Assembly (NCBI RefSeq): GCF_030547005.1
Contig: NZ_JAUOPN010000001.1
Location: forward strand, 124,001-188,000
Source: Maribacter sp. 1_MG-2023
GTDB taxonomy: Bacteria; Bacteroidota; Bacteroidia; Flavobacteriales; Flavobacteriaceae
DNA length: 64,000 nt
Direction of reading: 5' to 3'
Shown: positions 15,730 through 25,832 of the stretch, piece after piece
Position numbering within the stretch: the stretch's first letter is position 1
Layout: each line of letters begins with the position of its first letter
The notes under the pieces: model-generated
Database searches by the model: none
Told to the model about the DNA's origin: nothing
The model's input: the letters and a program-made list of their open reading frames with translations, nothing else
Program-made: the position numbers and the translations under genes

Positions 15730-16500
15730 TTACAACCATTTTAATTTATTTCTGACTTGTGTTTTTATATCCAAATATTCTGCAGGGACATTGCCGAATT
15801 CTAATGTTTTTATCTTTTTTAAATTGGTAATCTCCTGAGAAGGTAAGTTTAAAGATGAATCAAATCTTTTGAGTTCTTTTAATTTTAATATGGGTTTTAA
15901 TGAAGCATCCAGAACTTTAGTGTTCATTAAAGATAAATATTTAAGTTTTTTAAGCTTTTCGATTGGTTTTAAATTCTTTATTTCTTGAGTTGTCCACATA
16001 CTACCTTCTATGGCAAGCCCTTCTAGTTTCAAGCATTTAGAAATCGGTTCAAATTCATTGATTTTTTTAATTTGCTCAAGTTCTAGTGTTATCAAAGAAT
16101 TCATTTCTGCTAAACACGATATACTTTCAATTTGTGAAGAACTACCAAGATGAAAATGCTTTAATGATTTTATTTTTACAATTTTATCGATGTTTTTTAT
16201 GCCGCTCCATTTAATCCAAATGCCCTCAATATTTGGCATTTCACAAACTGCGTCAAAAGTTTTTTGGTTTACTTTAGAGATAAACCAAATGTATTTTACT
16301 TTTGATAATTCAGGTAGGGTATCACACCATTTGTTAACTAACTTTGTTTGTTGGTAAGTGCTTAGATTTGACTGTTGTGTAATATCTAAGTTTAGTCTAA
16401 CACCGCCATTATATTCTTCTAGTTTAGTTATTTTTTGAGGAGGCCATTCATTTTTTTGATTAAAATGCCAAAACCCTCTGACTATTTCTTCTTCGGTCAT
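15730..16500 (-). CDS. Leucine-rich-repeat protein
   Basis: 256 residues from the ATG at 16498-16500 (MTEEEIVRGFWHF). An upstream in-frame ATG at 16545 would overlap kdsA, so the shorter start is preferred. From about residue 90 onward the protein repeats units of 22-25 residues with L-x-x-L-x-L cores (LKHFHLGSS, LITLELEQI, LEGLAIEG, LKYLSLMNT, LKRFDSSL), a leucine-rich-repeat solenoid. No signal peptide is seen. It probably mediates protein contacts; the partner is unknown. It lies downstream of kdsA on the same strand. Confidence 0.75.
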   Translation of the reverse strand: MTEEEIVRGFWHFNQKNEWPPQKITKLEEYNGGVRLNLDITQQSNLSTYQQTKLVNKWCDTLPELSKVKYIWFISKVNQKTFDAVCEMPNIEGIWIKWSGIKNIDKIVKIKSLKHFHLGSSSQIESISCLAEMNSLITLELEQIKKINEFEPISKCLKLEGLAIEGSMWTTQEIKNLKPIEKLKKLKYLSLMNTKVLDASLKPILKLKELKRFDSSLNLPSQEITNLKKIKTLEFGNVPAEYLDIKTQVRNKLKWL

Positions 16501-16528
16501 TATAATATTTGCTGAAAGAATAATTCGA

Positions 16529-17347
16529 TTATAACTGATTAACAACTGCTCTCAACGCCACTAAGTCTGTCAATAGTTTTTTCATTAATCCTAAATCCAG
16601 CATGTTGGCTCCATCACTTTTTGCATTGGCACAATCAAAATGAGTTTCTATGAAGAGTCCGTCAACACCTGCGGCAACACCTGCACGTGCCATTGTGCCT
16701 ATTAAAGCTGGTCTACCACCCGTAACACCAGAAGTTTGATTTGGCTGTTGTAACGAATGTGTAACATCTAAAACTACAGGTGCAAATTGTTTCATGGTGG
16801 GTACACCTCTAAAATCTACAATCATATCTTGGTAACCAAACATGGTACCACGATCGGTAATAATAGCTTGCTCGTTACCCGTTTCGGTAACTTTATTAAC
16901 GGCATGCTTCATACTCTCAGGACTCATAAATTGTCCTTTCTTAATGTTTACCGTTTTTCCAGTTTGTGCAGCGGCAACAACTAAATCTGTTTGACGCGCT
17001 AAAAATGCTGGTATCTGAAGAACATCTACATATTCTGCCGCCATAACAGCATCTTGTTCTGTATGTATATCGGTAACCGTTGGTACTTTGAATGTCTCAG
17101 AAACTTTACGTAGAATCTTTAATGCCTTCTCATCTCCAATACCTGTAAATGAATCTAAACGACTACGATTTGCTTTCTTGAAACTTCCTTTAAATACATA
17201 AGGTATTTTAAGCTCATCGGTTATGGTAATAATATGCTCTGCAATGCGCATTGCCATGTCTTCACCTTCAATGGCGCATGGTCCTGAAAGTAGAAAGAAG
17301 TTATTACTGTCTGTATGTTTTATTTGGGGTATTAGGGATAGGTTCAT
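16529..17347 (-). CDS. kdsA: 3-deoxy-8-phosphooctulonate synthase (KDO-8-P synthase)
   Basis: 272 residues from the ATG at 17345-17347 (MNLSLIPQIKHTD). Family signatures are present: FLLSGPCAIEG at the N-terminus, KGSFKKANRSR, VTDIHTE, IPAFLARQTDL, NIKKGQFMSP and FIETHFDCANAKSDG. The enzyme condenses phosphoenolpyruvate with arabinose-5-phosphate in the KDO branch of LPS synthesis, in the cytosol. The promoter element TATCTTTG lies at 17366-17373. The intergenic region is shared with the divergent 17431 gene. Confidence 0.96.
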   Translation of the reverse strand: MNLSLIPQIKHTDSNNFFLLSGPCAIEGEDMAMRIAEHIITITDELKIPYVFKGSFKKANRSRLDSFTGIGDEKALKILRKVSETFKVPTVTDIHTEQDAVMAAEYVDVLQIPAFLARQTDLVVAAAQTGKTVNIKKGQFMSPESMKHAVNKVTETGNEQAIITDRGTMFGYQDMIVDFRGVPTMKQFAPVVLDVTHSLQQPNQTSGVTGGRPALIGTMARAGVAAGVDGLFIETHFDCANAKSDGANMLDLGLMKKLLTDLVALRAVVNQL

Positions 17348-17365
17348 TCGTCGAATATTTTTAAT

Positions 17366-17373
17366 CAAAGATA
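17366..17373 (-). promoter_or_regulatory. Bacteroidota -7 promoter element of kdsA
   Basis: On the minus strand TATCTTTG matches TAnnTTTG, 18 nt upstream of the kdsA start codon. Confidence 0.7.
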
Positions 17374-17430
17374 CTATTTTAAGAAGCTTACTGTTCTATT
17401 AAGATAAGATTGTCGAAACCCCAAATTGAA

Positions 17431-17997
17431 ATGAAAATCAAACCGTTTCTAATTTTTCTATTGCTGGTAGTTTTTGCCGGTAATGCCCATGCCCAATTTG
17501 GTAAAAATTGTGAGCTGAGGCAGGTGAAGATTAATCTAATTAATCCGGGTCTTGAGTATGAAATGGCTTTAGGTACGAATACCACTCTAGATATTAAAGC
17601 GGGAATTCAAGTGGCTTTAGATCCTCTTTTACCAGATGTGTATAGCGAATTCGGGGTTTTTCCTGCAATAGCTGGTCAATATCGGTACTACTATAATTTT
17701 GAAAAACGTCAGCGTAAAAGAAAACAGATTTATGGCAATTCTGCTAATTATGTGGCACCTGCTGTAGCGGTATTTTTTCCGGGTTCACGAACCATTGCCA
17801 ATGAAAATGTAGAAAGGGCTTTCGGTTATGCCGGTTTGGTGATTGGTATACAACGTAGTTTTGATTCTGGATTCAACTTTTCTGTAGATGTAGGTGCAGC
17901 TTATTATGAAGGACAATTTGAAGGCGGAATCTATCCGGTGGCTAATTTGAGCATCGGGTTTATCATAAGTGAAAAACGATGGTGTGTAGGTCGTTAA
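17431..17997 (+). CDS. Secreted protein, tandem paralog family (copy 1)
   Basis: 188 residues from the ATG at 17431; a TTG further upstream would precede the signal peptide unnaturally. The signal peptide (MKIKPFLIFLLLVVFAGNAHA) is cleaved before Q. The mature part alternates polar and hydrophobic residues and ends SIGFIISEKRW, a probable eight-strand outer-membrane-type barrel. It shares with copies 2 and 3 the segments LINPGLEYE, YRYYYNFEKR, GNSANY and IGIQRSFDSGF. Function unknown. It is the first of three tandem copies and diverges from kdsA. Confidence 0.75.
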   Translation: MKIKPFLIFLLLVVFAGNAHAQFGKNCELRQVKINLINPGLEYEMALGTNTTLDIKAGIQVALDPLLPDVYSEFGVFPAIAGQYRYYYNFEKRQRKRKQIYGNSANYVAPAVAVFFPGSRTIANENVERAFGYAGLVIGIQRSFDSGFNFSVDVGAAYYEGQFEGGIYPVANLSIGFIISEKRWCVGR

Positions 17998-18086
17998 TTA
18001 CGTAAGTATTTTCTTAATATTTCATTAAATCTAGTGATTACGTTTTTAGAAACATGTAGTTTTAGTTGCAACATCAATCAAACTAC

Positions 18087-18671
18087 ATGAAAAAAATTAC
18101 GGTAATTCTTCTGTTATTAACGGTCACGGCAACGCAAGCTCAGATTAGGGATTTTTCTGAAAAAGGCAAGGGACTCGTCAATCTAGAACGACATCAATTT
18201 ACGATTAATCTTCTGGGACCCGGTATTCGATATGAATTAGGTCTTTTTAAAAATGTAAGCGCATCAACTAGTTTTACTCCAGCTTTTGCTCGCTACCAAG
18301 AGGGCTATGCTTTGGGCTATGCGTGGCATACCAGAATTAGGTATTACCATAACTTTCAAGAACGCTTAGATATTAATAAAAATGTAGTTGGTAACTCTGC
18401 AAATTATATTGGCCCTGCGCGTAGTATATTTTGGGAACCCGTTCAGTTTGTTGATAATATCACTGACGGAAGTAGTGATTATAACTTTGCTTTCTATGGC
18501 GGAGTATACGGTATTCAGCGTACCAATAGAAAAGGTTTTAATATAAATGCAGAAGTAGGGTATGGCTATTTTGATGGAAACGGCGTAGATAATGGGCATG
18601 GTTTTTTGCTGAATGTTAATTTTGGTTGGGTAGCGACAAAACGAAAATCTAGAAAACCTACGTTCGATTAA
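18087..18671 (+). CDS. Secreted protein, tandem paralog family (copy 2)
   Basis: 194 residues from the ATG at 18087 (MKKITVILLLLTVTATQAQ), with a clear signal peptide. Shared family segments are LLGPGIRYELG, RIRYYHNFQERLDI, VVGNSANYIGPARS and YGIQRTNRKGFNINAEVG. The C-terminus is rich in aromatic and glycine residues and ends basic. Probably an outer-membrane or periplasmic barrel-like protein. It lies 90 bp from copy 1 and 52 bp from copy 3, and the spacing suggests either one operon or individual promoters. Confidence 0.75.
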   Translation: MKKITVILLLLTVTATQAQIRDFSEKGKGLVNLERHQFTINLLGPGIRYELGLFKNVSASTSFTPAFARYQEGYALGYAWHTRIRYYHNFQERLDINKNVVGNSANYIGPARSIFWEPVQFVDNITDGSSDYNFAFYGGVYGIQRTNRKGFNINAEVGYGYFDGNGVDNGHGFLLNVNFGWVATKRKSRKPTFD

Positions 18672-18723
18672 TGTGGTCTGATATTTGATATATAATCCGA
18701 ATAAATTCTAACCATAAACAATC

Positions 18724-19269
18724 ATGAAAAAAATCACCTTTCTTTCAATTATTCTTATGTCAGTTTTTTATGCTAACGCCCAATCTGACAAACTAGTAGA
18801 AGACGGACTCTTTAAAGCTAATTTATTGGCACCAGGGGTATCATACGAACTGGGTATTGGTTCTAAAACTACGTTGAATTTAGAGGCTTTTTTAGGTTTT
18901 GCACTTAACGGAGGGTCAGATAGAGAAACTAATTTTGGACTCTATCCTGGTTTAGAAGCAGATGTTAGGCAATACATTAACTTTGATAGAAGACTTTCTA
19001 AAGGGAAAAATATATCTGGAAATACGGGTAACTACATTAGTTTTTTGAATCAATTACAATTTGGCACACCCGTTATTGGTAATCTTGAATATGCATCAGA
19101 TTATTTCTATAATACTGCGTTAGTGTATGGTTTACAGCGTACTTATAAAAAAGGATTCTATTTTGGTTTGGCTTTCGGCCCTGGCATATTTGTAGATGAA
19201 TTTAATACAGATGTGGGTATTTTAATCGACGCTAGACTAGGTTGGGTTATTGGTGGCAGAAAAAAGTAA
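18724..19269 (+). CDS. Secreted protein, tandem paralog family (copy 3)
   Basis: 181 residues with the signal peptide MKKITFLSIILMSVFYANAQ. Family segments are LLAPGVSYELGIGSKTTLN, VRQYINFDRRLSKGKNI, SGNTGNYISFL and YGLQRTYKKGFYFGLAFG, and it ends ARLGWVIGGRKK. The three copies are divergent in sequence but keep the same order of motifs, so the duplication is old. Function not known. Confidence 0.75.
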   Translation: MKKITFLSIILMSVFYANAQSDKLVEDGLFKANLLAPGVSYELGIGSKTTLNLEAFLGFALNGGSDRETNFGLYPGLEADVRQYINFDRRLSKGKNISGNTGNYISFLNQLQFGTPVIGNLEYASDYFYNTALVYGLQRTYKKGFYFGLAFGPGIFVDEFNTDVGILIDARLGWVIGGRKK

Positions 19270-19347
19270 GCATTGCTTTAGCGAACTATCTCAAAATCAA
19301 TAAGATAAAAATAACATAAGTTTAAGTGCAACTATCATTATTTAAAG

Positions 19348-19355
19348 TATCTTTG
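19348..19355 (+). promoter_or_regulatory. Bacteroidota -7 promoter element of typA
   Basis: TATCTTTG matches TAnnTTTG exactly, 19 nt upstream of the typA start codon. Confidence 0.75.
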
Positions 19356-19374
19356 CACGCTTAAATAAGACATT

Positions 19375-21177
19375 ATGTCCACTACTACAAAAAATATTGC
19401 GATCATTGCGCACGTTGACCACGGTAAAACAACCTTGGTAGACAAAATAATGTACCACTGTAGCTTGTTTCGTGAAAACGAGAATACAGGTGATTTAATT
19501 TTGGATAATAACGATTTGGAAAGAGAACGTGGTATTACCATTACTTCTAAAAACGTTTCCGTTATATATAAGGATACTAAAATAAATATTATTGATACTC
19601 CTGGTCACGCCGATTTCGGTGGTGAAGTTGAGCGTGTATTGAATATGGCAGATGGTGTTTTGTTATTGGTAGATGCCTTTGAAGGTCCTATGCCACAAAC
19701 ACGTTTTGTACTTCAAAAAGCTATTGACCTTGGTTTAAAGCCTTGTTTGGTAATCAATAAAGTTGACAAAGAAAACTGTACTCCAGACGAAGTACATGAA
19801 AAAGTTTTCGATCTTATGTTCGAACTAGGTGCTGAAGAATGGCAATTAGATTTCCCTACAGTATACGGTTCTGCAAAGAACAACTGGATGAGTGAAGATT
19901 GGAAAAACGAAACAACGAATATTGAGCCATTGTTAGATATGGTTATTGAGCATATTCCTCTTTTTGAACCAAAAGAAGGAAACACTCAAATGTTGATTAC
20001 TTCTTTAGATTTCTCTTCATTTACTGGTAGAATTGCTATCGGTAGATTACAAAGAGGTTCTTTGAAAGAGAATCAACAAATTTCTTTGGTAAAACGCGAT
20101 GGTTCTATCGTGAAATCTAAAATTAAAGAACTATATGTATTTGAAGGTCTTGGTCGTAAGAAAGTACAAGAAGTTGAAACTGGTGATATTTGTGCATTAG
20201 TTGGTGTTGAAGGTTTTGAAATTGGTGATACAGTTGCCGATATCGAAAATCCTGAAGCATTAAAAACTATCGCAATTGATGAGCCTACAATGAGTATGTT
20301 GTTCACTATTAACGATAGCCCTTTCTTTGGTCAAGATGGTAAGTTTGTTACTTCTAGACATATTAAAGATCGTTTAGCAAAAGAATTAGAGAAAAACTTG
20401 GCGTTACGTGTAAACGAAACTGATAGTGCAGATAAATTTTTAGTATTCGGTCGTGGTGTATTACACCTTTCAGTTTTAATTGAAACTATGCGTCGCGAAG
20501 GTTATGAATTACAAATTGGGCAACCACAAGTAATTATAAAAGAGATTGACGGTGTTAAATGTGAGCCTATCGAGCATTTGACTATCGATTTACCTGAAGA
20601 AGTTTCTGGTAGAGCTGTTGAAATGGTATCTATCCGTAAAGGTGAGATGACTAGTATGGAGGCTAAAGGTGACCGTATGTTATGTGAATTTCAAATTCCA
20701 TCACGTGGTATCATCGGTCTTCGTAACCAATTATTAACTGCTACTGCTGGTGAGGCTATTATGGCTCACCGTTTCTTAGAGTATCAACCAATGAAAGGTG
20801 ATATTCCACAGAGACAGAATGGTTCTTTAGTTTCTATGGAAAGAGGAAAAGCAATTCCTTATTCTATCGATAAATTACAAGACCGTGGTAAGTTTTTCGT
20901 TGATCCGGGTGAAGATATTTACGAAGGTCAAGTTATCGGTGAAAACTCTCGTGGAGATGATATGACCGTTAACATTACAAAAACTAAAAAATTATCTAAC
21001 GTTCGTTCTTCTGGTGCAGATGATAAAGCTAAAATTGTTCCTGCAATTAAGTTTTCTCTTGAAGAAGCATTAGAATACATTCAAAAAGATGAGTATGTTG
21101 AGGTTACGCCTAAGCATTTACGTTTACGTAAAATCTATTTGACAGAAAATGAACGTAAGAGAAATAAAATAGCATAA
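19375..21177 (+). CDS. typA: Ribosome-associated GTPase TypA/BipA
   Basis: 600 residues, the normal length. G1 is AHVDHGKTT (12-20), the switch region holds ERERGIT, G3 is [11 protein letters not shown] and G4 is NKVDKE. The EF-G-like domains and the BipA-specific C-terminal domain follow ([41 protein letters not shown]). BipA acts on the ribosome, in 50S assembly and stress or low-temperature adaptation. Codon use is strongly that of a highly expressed gene (many GGT, CGT). It has its own promoter and two terminators downstream. Confidence 0.97.
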   Translation: MSTTTKNIAIIAHVDHGKTTLVDKIMYHCSLFRENENTGDLILDNNDLERERGITITSKNVSVIYKDTKINIIDTPGHADFGGEVERVLNMADGVLLLVDAFEGPMPQTRFVLQKAIDLGLKPCLVINKVDKENCTPDEVHEKVFDLMFELGAEEWQLDFPTVYGSAKNNWMSEDWKNETTNIEPLLDMVIEHIPLFEPKEGNTQMLITSLDFSSFTGRIAIGRLQRGSLKENQQISLVKRDGSIVKSKIKELYVFEGLGRKKVQEVETGDICALVGVEGFEIGDTVADIENPEALKTIAIDEPTMSMLFTINDSPFFGQDGKFVTSRHIKDRLAKELEKNLALRVNETDSADKFLVFGRGVLHLSVLIETMRREGYELQIGQPQVIIKEIDGVKCEPIEHLTIDLPEEVSGRAVEMVSIRKGEMTSMEAKGDRMLCEFQIPSRGIIGLRNQLLTATAGEAIMAHRFLEYQPMKGDIPQRQNGSLVSMERGKAIPYSIDKLQDRGKFFVDPGEDIYEGQVIGENSRGDDMTVNITKTKKLSNVRSSGADDKAKIVPAIKFSLEEALEYIQKDEYVEVTPKHLRLRKIYLTENERKRNKIA

Positions 21178-21181
21178 GTAA

Positions 21182-21211
21182 AAAAGCTCCTTTTTTAAGG
21201 AGTTTTTTTTT
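21182..21211 (+). terminator. Terminator of typA (first)
   Basis: CTCCTT (21187-21192) pairs with AAGGAG (21197-21202), followed by a run of nine T. Confidence 0.8.
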
Positions 21212-21224
21212 GCTTTTAAATATA

Positions 21225-21251
21225 GAAACCACCCAATCGGGTGGTTTTTTT
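21225..21251 (+). terminator. Second, stronger terminator after typA
   Basis: AAACCACCC (21226-21234) pairs with GGGTGGTTT (21239-21247) around the loop AATC, followed by T residues. Confidence 0.8.
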
Positions 21252-21471
21252 AGTTTTAGTGATTTATTGAAGGTTAATGGTAAAGTGTATTTTGTGATTA
21301 CCACGCTGATATAATGTTAATTAGTGTCTGTGTGTTCAGAAAAACGCAAAAAAATAGGTTAGATTTTCCTACATTCTTAATAATGCATTTATCCTGTATT
21401 TTTCTTCGTTTCTGCATAGAATTTTAGCTAATTTAAAGTGGAATTTAATCACAACTCAAACGAACACTATT

Positions 21472-22260
21472 ATGCAACTAAAAGGAAAAAATGTACTCAT
21501 TACTGGGGGTACTCGGGGTATTGGAAAATGCATGGTTCAAAACCTAATTAAAGAAGGGGTCACCAATATTGCGGTCATTGCACGCGATAAAAAGAATCTT
21601 AAAGATTTATCATTAGAATATCCTGAGGTAAGCTTTATCAGAATTGCTGGTGATATTGCCAACATTCAGGTTTTACGCGATGCTGCGGCACGTATAGAAG
21701 ATAAATGGGGTCATTTAGATATATTGATAAACAATGCCGGTATAGTCGCTGCAGGTCCTTTAGAAGATATACAAGATGAAGATCTTTACGATCAGGTTGC
21801 TGTGAACCTTACCGCTGTAATGTTATTGACAAAATACTGCATTCCACTTTTAAGGTTTTCTGAAGATGCCTATATCTTAAATATTTCATCGGGATTGGGA
21901 TTGATCGGAATGCCATTCTATGCAGTTTATGGTAGTACCAAAGCTGCTATTCGTCAGTTTTCAGATTCTATGCGTAGAGAATTGGCGCCTTTTAAAGTGT
22001 CGGTAACCTGTGCTTTCCCCACTGCTACAGATACTGAGATGATGCAAAAATTTAAAGGTAGAAAGATGGATGCGCCAGAGTATGTTGCAGAGCGTTCATT
22101 AGAAGGATTATTTAAAAAAGAGATTCAAGTTATTTTTGGTGGTGAAGAACGACTGAAAGAAAATACCTTAAATTTTGAAGCGCCAGCAGAGTTAGATAAG
22201 GTGGTCGCAGAGAATTACGAGGAACGTAAAATAGCCAGTTTAAATCACAAAGCCGTATAA
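21472..22260 (+). CDS. Short-chain dehydrogenase/reductase
   Basis: 262 residues. Classical SDR motifs: cofactor loop TGGTRGIG (11-18), NNAG in DILINNAGIVAAGP, and the catalytic pair in YAVYGSTKAAIR (YxxxK). An N-terminal Rossmann fold uses NAD(P)H; the Arg in the loop (TRGIG) and IARDKK after strand 2 favour NADPH. Substrate unknown. The gene is followed 35 bp later by a lipoprotein gene on the same strand, a likely two-gene operon. The 21252-21471 gap holds nothing I can name besides the promoter region. Confidence 0.85.
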   Translation: MQLKGKNVLITGGTRGIGKCMVQNLIKEGVTNIAVIARDKKNLKDLSLEYPEVSFIRIAGDIANIQVLRDAAARIEDKWGHLDILINNAGIVAAGPLEDIQDEDLYDQVAVNLTAVMLLTKYCIPLLRFSEDAYILNISSGLGLIGMPFYAVYGSTKAAIRQFSDSMRRELAPFKVSVTCAFPTATDTEMMQKFKGRKMDAPEYVAERSLEGLFKKEIQVIFGGEERLKENTLNFEAPAELDKVVAENYEERKIASLNHKAV

Positions 22261-22294
22261 TCTTAACTGGGAAATCAACAAACAGAGAACAACT

Positions 22295-23194
22295 ATGAAA
22301 TTACTTTACAAACTATCACTATTATTAGTACTTGCAGTTATTGTATCCTGTAAAGAAACTCCTAAAAACACAACCGAAACTGCTAAAGAAGTGGTGGCTG
22401 AAACTAATGTAATTGCTTATCCAGATTCTTGGGTGTCTTCTAGAGTTGTAAAAACAAAAGAAAGATTAAACACTACCGATGCAGGAAAAGTAATTTGGAA
22501 TGCAATGGAAGCTCATGGCGGACTAGATACTTGGTATGCAAACGGACCAATTACTTTTCGTTTTAATTATCAGCCTCTAGATGGTAAAACTGCTAGAGAT
22601 AGTTACCAAACAGTAGATACGTGGAGCAACAGATCTGTACATACAAGTGCTACCGATAGTGCTGCTAAATTTGGTTGGACAGGTGAACAAGCTTGGATGA
22701 TGGCTAAAGACAGTATAGCATTTGCTTATGACACTAAGTTCTGGGCGCTAACACCATTATGGTTTGTTGGGCATCCGTTTGTTTTAAGTGGTGAAGGGGT
22801 GAACCTAGAGCTTTTAGAACCGACTACTTTTAAAGAGAAAGATTATAATGTTGTCAAAGTAACCTTTGATGCTGAAACTGGTGATGCACCCGATGATTAC
22901 TATATTCTTTATGTAAATAAGGAAACCAGTAAATTAGCGGTTATGAGATATATCGTTTCATACCCAGAGTATTTTAAAAATGGGGGTCATGCTCCAGAAA
23001 AATTTACAGAGTTTATAGGTGAGCAAACGGTAGACGGTATTATCATGCCAGGCGGATTTAAAACGTACTGGACAGTTAAAAATAATCAACCTGGCGACTA
23101 TATCACTAAAATTGATTTTACAGATGTTTCTTTTGAGAAAGAATTATCTAAAGACTTTTTTGATGCTCCAGAGGGCGCAAAAGTTTTAGAATAA
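22295..23194 (+). CDS. Lipoprotein, possibly DUF6503-like
   Basis: 299 residues with a lipoprotein signal: a hydrophobic N-terminus ending LAVIVSC, Cys19 being the lipidated residue. The region IWNAMEAHGGLDTWYANGPI and later WVGHPFVLSGEGV resemble flavobacterial lipoproteins described as DUF6503, which begin their mature domain with AHGG.xxW. The fold is probably a lipid-binding beta-structure like LolA. Function unknown. Downstream of the SDR gene and followed by a bidirectional terminator. Confidence 0.65.
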   Translation: MKLLYKLSLLLVLAVIVSCKETPKNTTETAKEVVAETNVIAYPDSWVSSRVVKTKERLNTTDAGKVIWNAMEAHGGLDTWYANGPITFRFNYQPLDGKTARDSYQTVDTWSNRSVHTSATDSAAKFGWTGEQAWMMAKDSIAFAYDTKFWALTPLWFVGHPFVLSGEGVNLELLEPTTFKEKDYNVVKVTFDAETGDAPDDYYILYVNKETSKLAVMRYIVSYPEYFKNGGHAPEKFTEFIGEQTVDGIIMPGGFKTYWTVKNNQPGDYITKIDFTDVSFEKELSKDFFDAPEGAKVLE

Positions 23195-23230
23195 TACCTT
23201 TTTAAATTTTAAGGTATATCTATACTATAA

Positions 23231-23270
23231 AAAAACGTGTATCTAAAAGTTCTTTTAGATACACGTTTTT
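23231..23270. terminator. Bidirectional terminator between convergent genes
   Basis: A 19-bp perfect stem (23231-23249 with 23252-23270) with A-run and T-run ends lies between the convergent genes ending at 23194 and 23293. It can end transcription from both sides. Confidence 0.9.
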
Positions 23271-23292
23271 TGTTTTAATCAATGTTTAAATT

Positions 23293-24843
23293 CTATTCAG
23301 TTGCGCAAGCATCATACGCTTGACTATAAGCTAAAAGACCTTCTTTAGTATTTTTGTATTCACTAGCCATAATTTTTGATTTTACCCCTTCACATTCAGT
23401 ACTTAGGGCTGCTAATTTTTTATTGAATCCAAAAACAAAATCTTTGCTCATTGTTGATATACCGTCTTCAGTATTGGTATACTTCAAAACATATTCTTTG
23501 CCCATATGCTCGTATAATGATACTTTGTTTCCTTGGTAAATAGCTTTTGCGAATTTCGGAGCATTAGTTTTGTCACTTGAAACTGATGAAGTAAAAGTGG
23601 CAACTTCGTAAATATCACCTGTAGTTAAAACAATTTGTTTACTATCTATAGCAGCAACTTCTTTGGCTTTATTGTTTTCATCTAACATTTGTATTGCTAC
23701 GCTCGCTTTTGTTAATTCGTCTATAGCAACGGTTGTTTGTAAAGTATCGTTAGCAGCTGTTATTAAAAACGCAACTGCTTTTTCTGATTCTTCAGCTGGG
23801 TCTTCTGCATATACAATAGCTACATCTGGTTCATTTGAAAGGTCTTCGGTAATAACTTCAAAGTGTCTTGTTGAGATTTCATTTACGGTAAAATCATTAA
23901 TTAAATCTTCTGCACTATTATTAAGTCTCTTTCCGTCTTTTTTATCGTACTCATTTGCGATAAGTAAATCAGAGTATTCCTTAATTCTTTCGGGTAAATC
24001 TAAGTTCAAATAGATTTTTGCAATATTGTAATAACTCGCATAACGCACTTTTTTATGCTGCTTGTCATCTTCATTATATCTTGTTACAACGTCATTAAAA
24101 TAATCGATCCATGGTTGTGCCTCTATTAATAAATTGGCAACTGGTTGGTCGTGCTGCATCTTTGAAAATATTGCCTTCAAAGCTTCAGATGCTTCTTGGT
24201 GATTGGCAAATTCTGGATGCTTCTTGGTAGCAATGATCCAAAAATGTTGTGATTGGTTTAATGTTTTTGGTACATATCCGTATTTATAATTGATTTTACT
24301 GTTCGTCTGACTAATCATACTATTGCGATGCTTAGTACGGTATTTATCTCTTATGCTATAGCGATTATTGTTGTAGTAAGAACTAGCCTTAGAATAAGTC
24401 TTGAACCCTGTACTGGAGTAGTTGTCATTCTCAGATAGTGAAAAAGAAGAGTTTTCACCAGAATCGGCATTATTAATTGATATTGTAGCTGAAGAAGAAT
24501 AACTACAAATTACGTCATATGTATACGTCGTTTTGGTTACGTTTCCATCTTTGTCTTTTTCTTCGTGGGTTCTTTTTTTGATATCTACATCACCAATTTC
24601 GGTACCATGAAAAGTAAATCTAAAATCAAGGGTTCCGTTTTGTGCTACTCTAGAGAATCCTTCTAAAAAAATATTACGACTACTAGAGGTAAAGGTTCTT
24701 TTTGAGTCATCTAGAATTGGTATTATTGGCAAATCAACATAAGAGACTTGAAAGTATTCTCGATCTAAATTTGCCCTTTGACTTAATAGTTTTGTGGCAG
24801 TAAGGCAACTGATAATTACTAATAAACTTAGTATTTTTTTCAT
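23293..24843 (-). CDS. Large secreted protein of unknown function
   Basis: 516 residues with a signal peptide (MKKILSLLVIISCLTATKLLSQ). The mature N-terminal third holds beta-rich segments with THEEKDKDGNVTKTTYTYDV and many S, N and Y. The middle third has helical repeats resembling TPR-like hairpins (HPEFANHQEASEALKAIF, YNIAKIYLNLDLPERIKEYSD). The C-terminal third is a mixed domain with YEHMGKEYVLKYTNTEDG. There is no lipobox or C-terminal sorting domain, so it is periplasmic or outer-membrane associated. I recognise no family. Confidence 0.6.
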   Translation of the reverse strand: MKKILSLLVIISCLTATKLLSQRANLDREYFQVSYVDLPIIPILDDSKRTFTSSSRNIFLEGFSRVAQNGTLDFRFTFHGTEIGDVDIKKRTHEEKDKDGNVTKTTYTYDVICSYSSSATISINNADSGENSSFSLSENDNYSSTGFKTYSKASSYYNNNRYSIRDKYRTKHRNSMISQTNSKINYKYGYVPKTLNQSQHFWIIATKKHPEFANHQEASEALKAIFSKMQHDQPVANLLIEAQPWIDYFNDVVTRYNEDDKQHKKVRYASYYNIAKIYLNLDLPERIKEYSDLLIANEYDKKDGKRLNNSAEDLINDFTVNEISTRHFEVITEDLSNEPDVAIVYAEDPAEESEKAVAFLITAANDTLQTTVAIDELTKASVAIQMLDENNKAKEVAAIDSKQIVLTTGDIYEVATFTSSVSSDKTNAPKFAKAIYQGNKVSLYEHMGKEYVLKYTNTEDGISTMSKDFVFGFNKKLAALSTECEGVKSKIMASEYKNTKEGLLAYSQAYDACATE

Positions 24844-24958
24844 TTAGGTTATTTTGGTTGGTTATATGAAAGTATTGAGCATGAGCTATTACACTTTGTT
24901 TTAAAGTGTAATAGCTAGGTTAAAGGTACATTGATAATATGTTGTATTTGAATAAAGA

Positions 24959-25693
24959 TTAATGAAGTGTAGCTACTGCTGCACCAATAATACCTGCGTG
25001 ATTTTGAAGCGCTGCGGGTATTACTTTTGTATCAATTTTAATCTTAGATTTAAACTCATCAAAATCTTTTGAGGCTCCACCACCAAGAATAATTAAATCT
25101 GGTGATACGATCAATTCAACATACTCTAAAAAGGTATTGAATCTTTTTCCCCATTTTTTATAGGATAGTCCTTCGCGGTCTTTTGCCGATCCAGCTGCCC
25201 ATTTTTCAATTTTAGAATATCCTTTATACGGAATTTGTCCTAACTCGAAATTAGGGATCAATCTACCATCTAAAAAAGCACCACTACCTAAACCAGTGCC
25301 AATGGTAATCATTACAACGAATCCTTTTTTACCTTTACCAGTGCCATAGTTCATGGTAGCATAACCTGCAGCATCTGCATCATTGATTACGGTAAAATCT
25401 AATCCGGTTTTCTTTTCTAATAACTCTTCTACATTTACACCCAACCAGCTTTTGTCAAGATTGCCGGTAGCTTTACAGACTCCGTTTTTAATAATGGTTG
25501 GAAAACCACAGCCAACTTTGCCTTTGTAATCAAAATGCTTCACAATTTGAGCAATTACATCGGTCATTGCTTCTGGTGTTCTAGGTATGGGGGTAGGTAT
25601 TCTATGGCGTTCAGAGATCATTTCTCCTGTTTCCGAATTAACTAATGCTCCTTTAATTCCTGAGCCACCTACATCAATACCTAGTAAAGTCAT
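24959..25693 (-). CDS. ppgK: ROK-family glucokinase, polyphosphate glucokinase-like
   Basis: 244 residues. It begins [18 protein letters not shown] (the phosphate-1 loop), carries [12 protein letters not shown], the catalytic Asp in INDADAAGY and [17 protein letters not shown], and GNLDKSWLG and [22 protein letters not shown] in the second half. These match polyphosphate-dependent glucokinases, which phosphorylate glucose from polyphosphate and/or ATP in the cytosol. The ROK zinc-Cys motif is absent, as expected for this branch. It has no operon partners. Confidence 0.85.
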   Translation of the reverse strand: MTLLGIDVGGSGIKGALVNSETGEMISERHRIPTPIPRTPEAMTDVIAQIVKHFDYKGKVGCGFPTIIKNGVCKATGNLDKSWLGVNVEELLEKKTGLDFTVINDADAAGYATMNYGTGKGKKGFVVMITIGTGLGSGAFLDGRLIPNFELGQIPYKGYSKIEKWAAGSAKDREGLSYKKWGKRFNTFLEYVELIVSPDLIILGGGASKDFDEFKSKIKIDTKVIPAALQNHAGIIGAAVATLH

Positions 25694-25793
25694 TTTATAT
25701 TTTGTTATGAATTACAAAGAAACGAAAAAGAATCGGGTCTTTGAAGGGAGAATATTTTTGTTAATACACGCATCTTTTTTGCCACGATTTACG

Positions 25794-25822
25794 GCATAAA
25801 AAAAGGACCTTTTTTAGGTCCT
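25794..25822 (-). terminator. Terminator of the 25833 gene
   Basis: AAGGACCT (25803-25810) pairs with AGGTCCTT (25815-25822). On the minus strand the stem is followed by a run of T. Confidence 0.85.
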
Positions 25823-25832
25823 TAATATGTGT

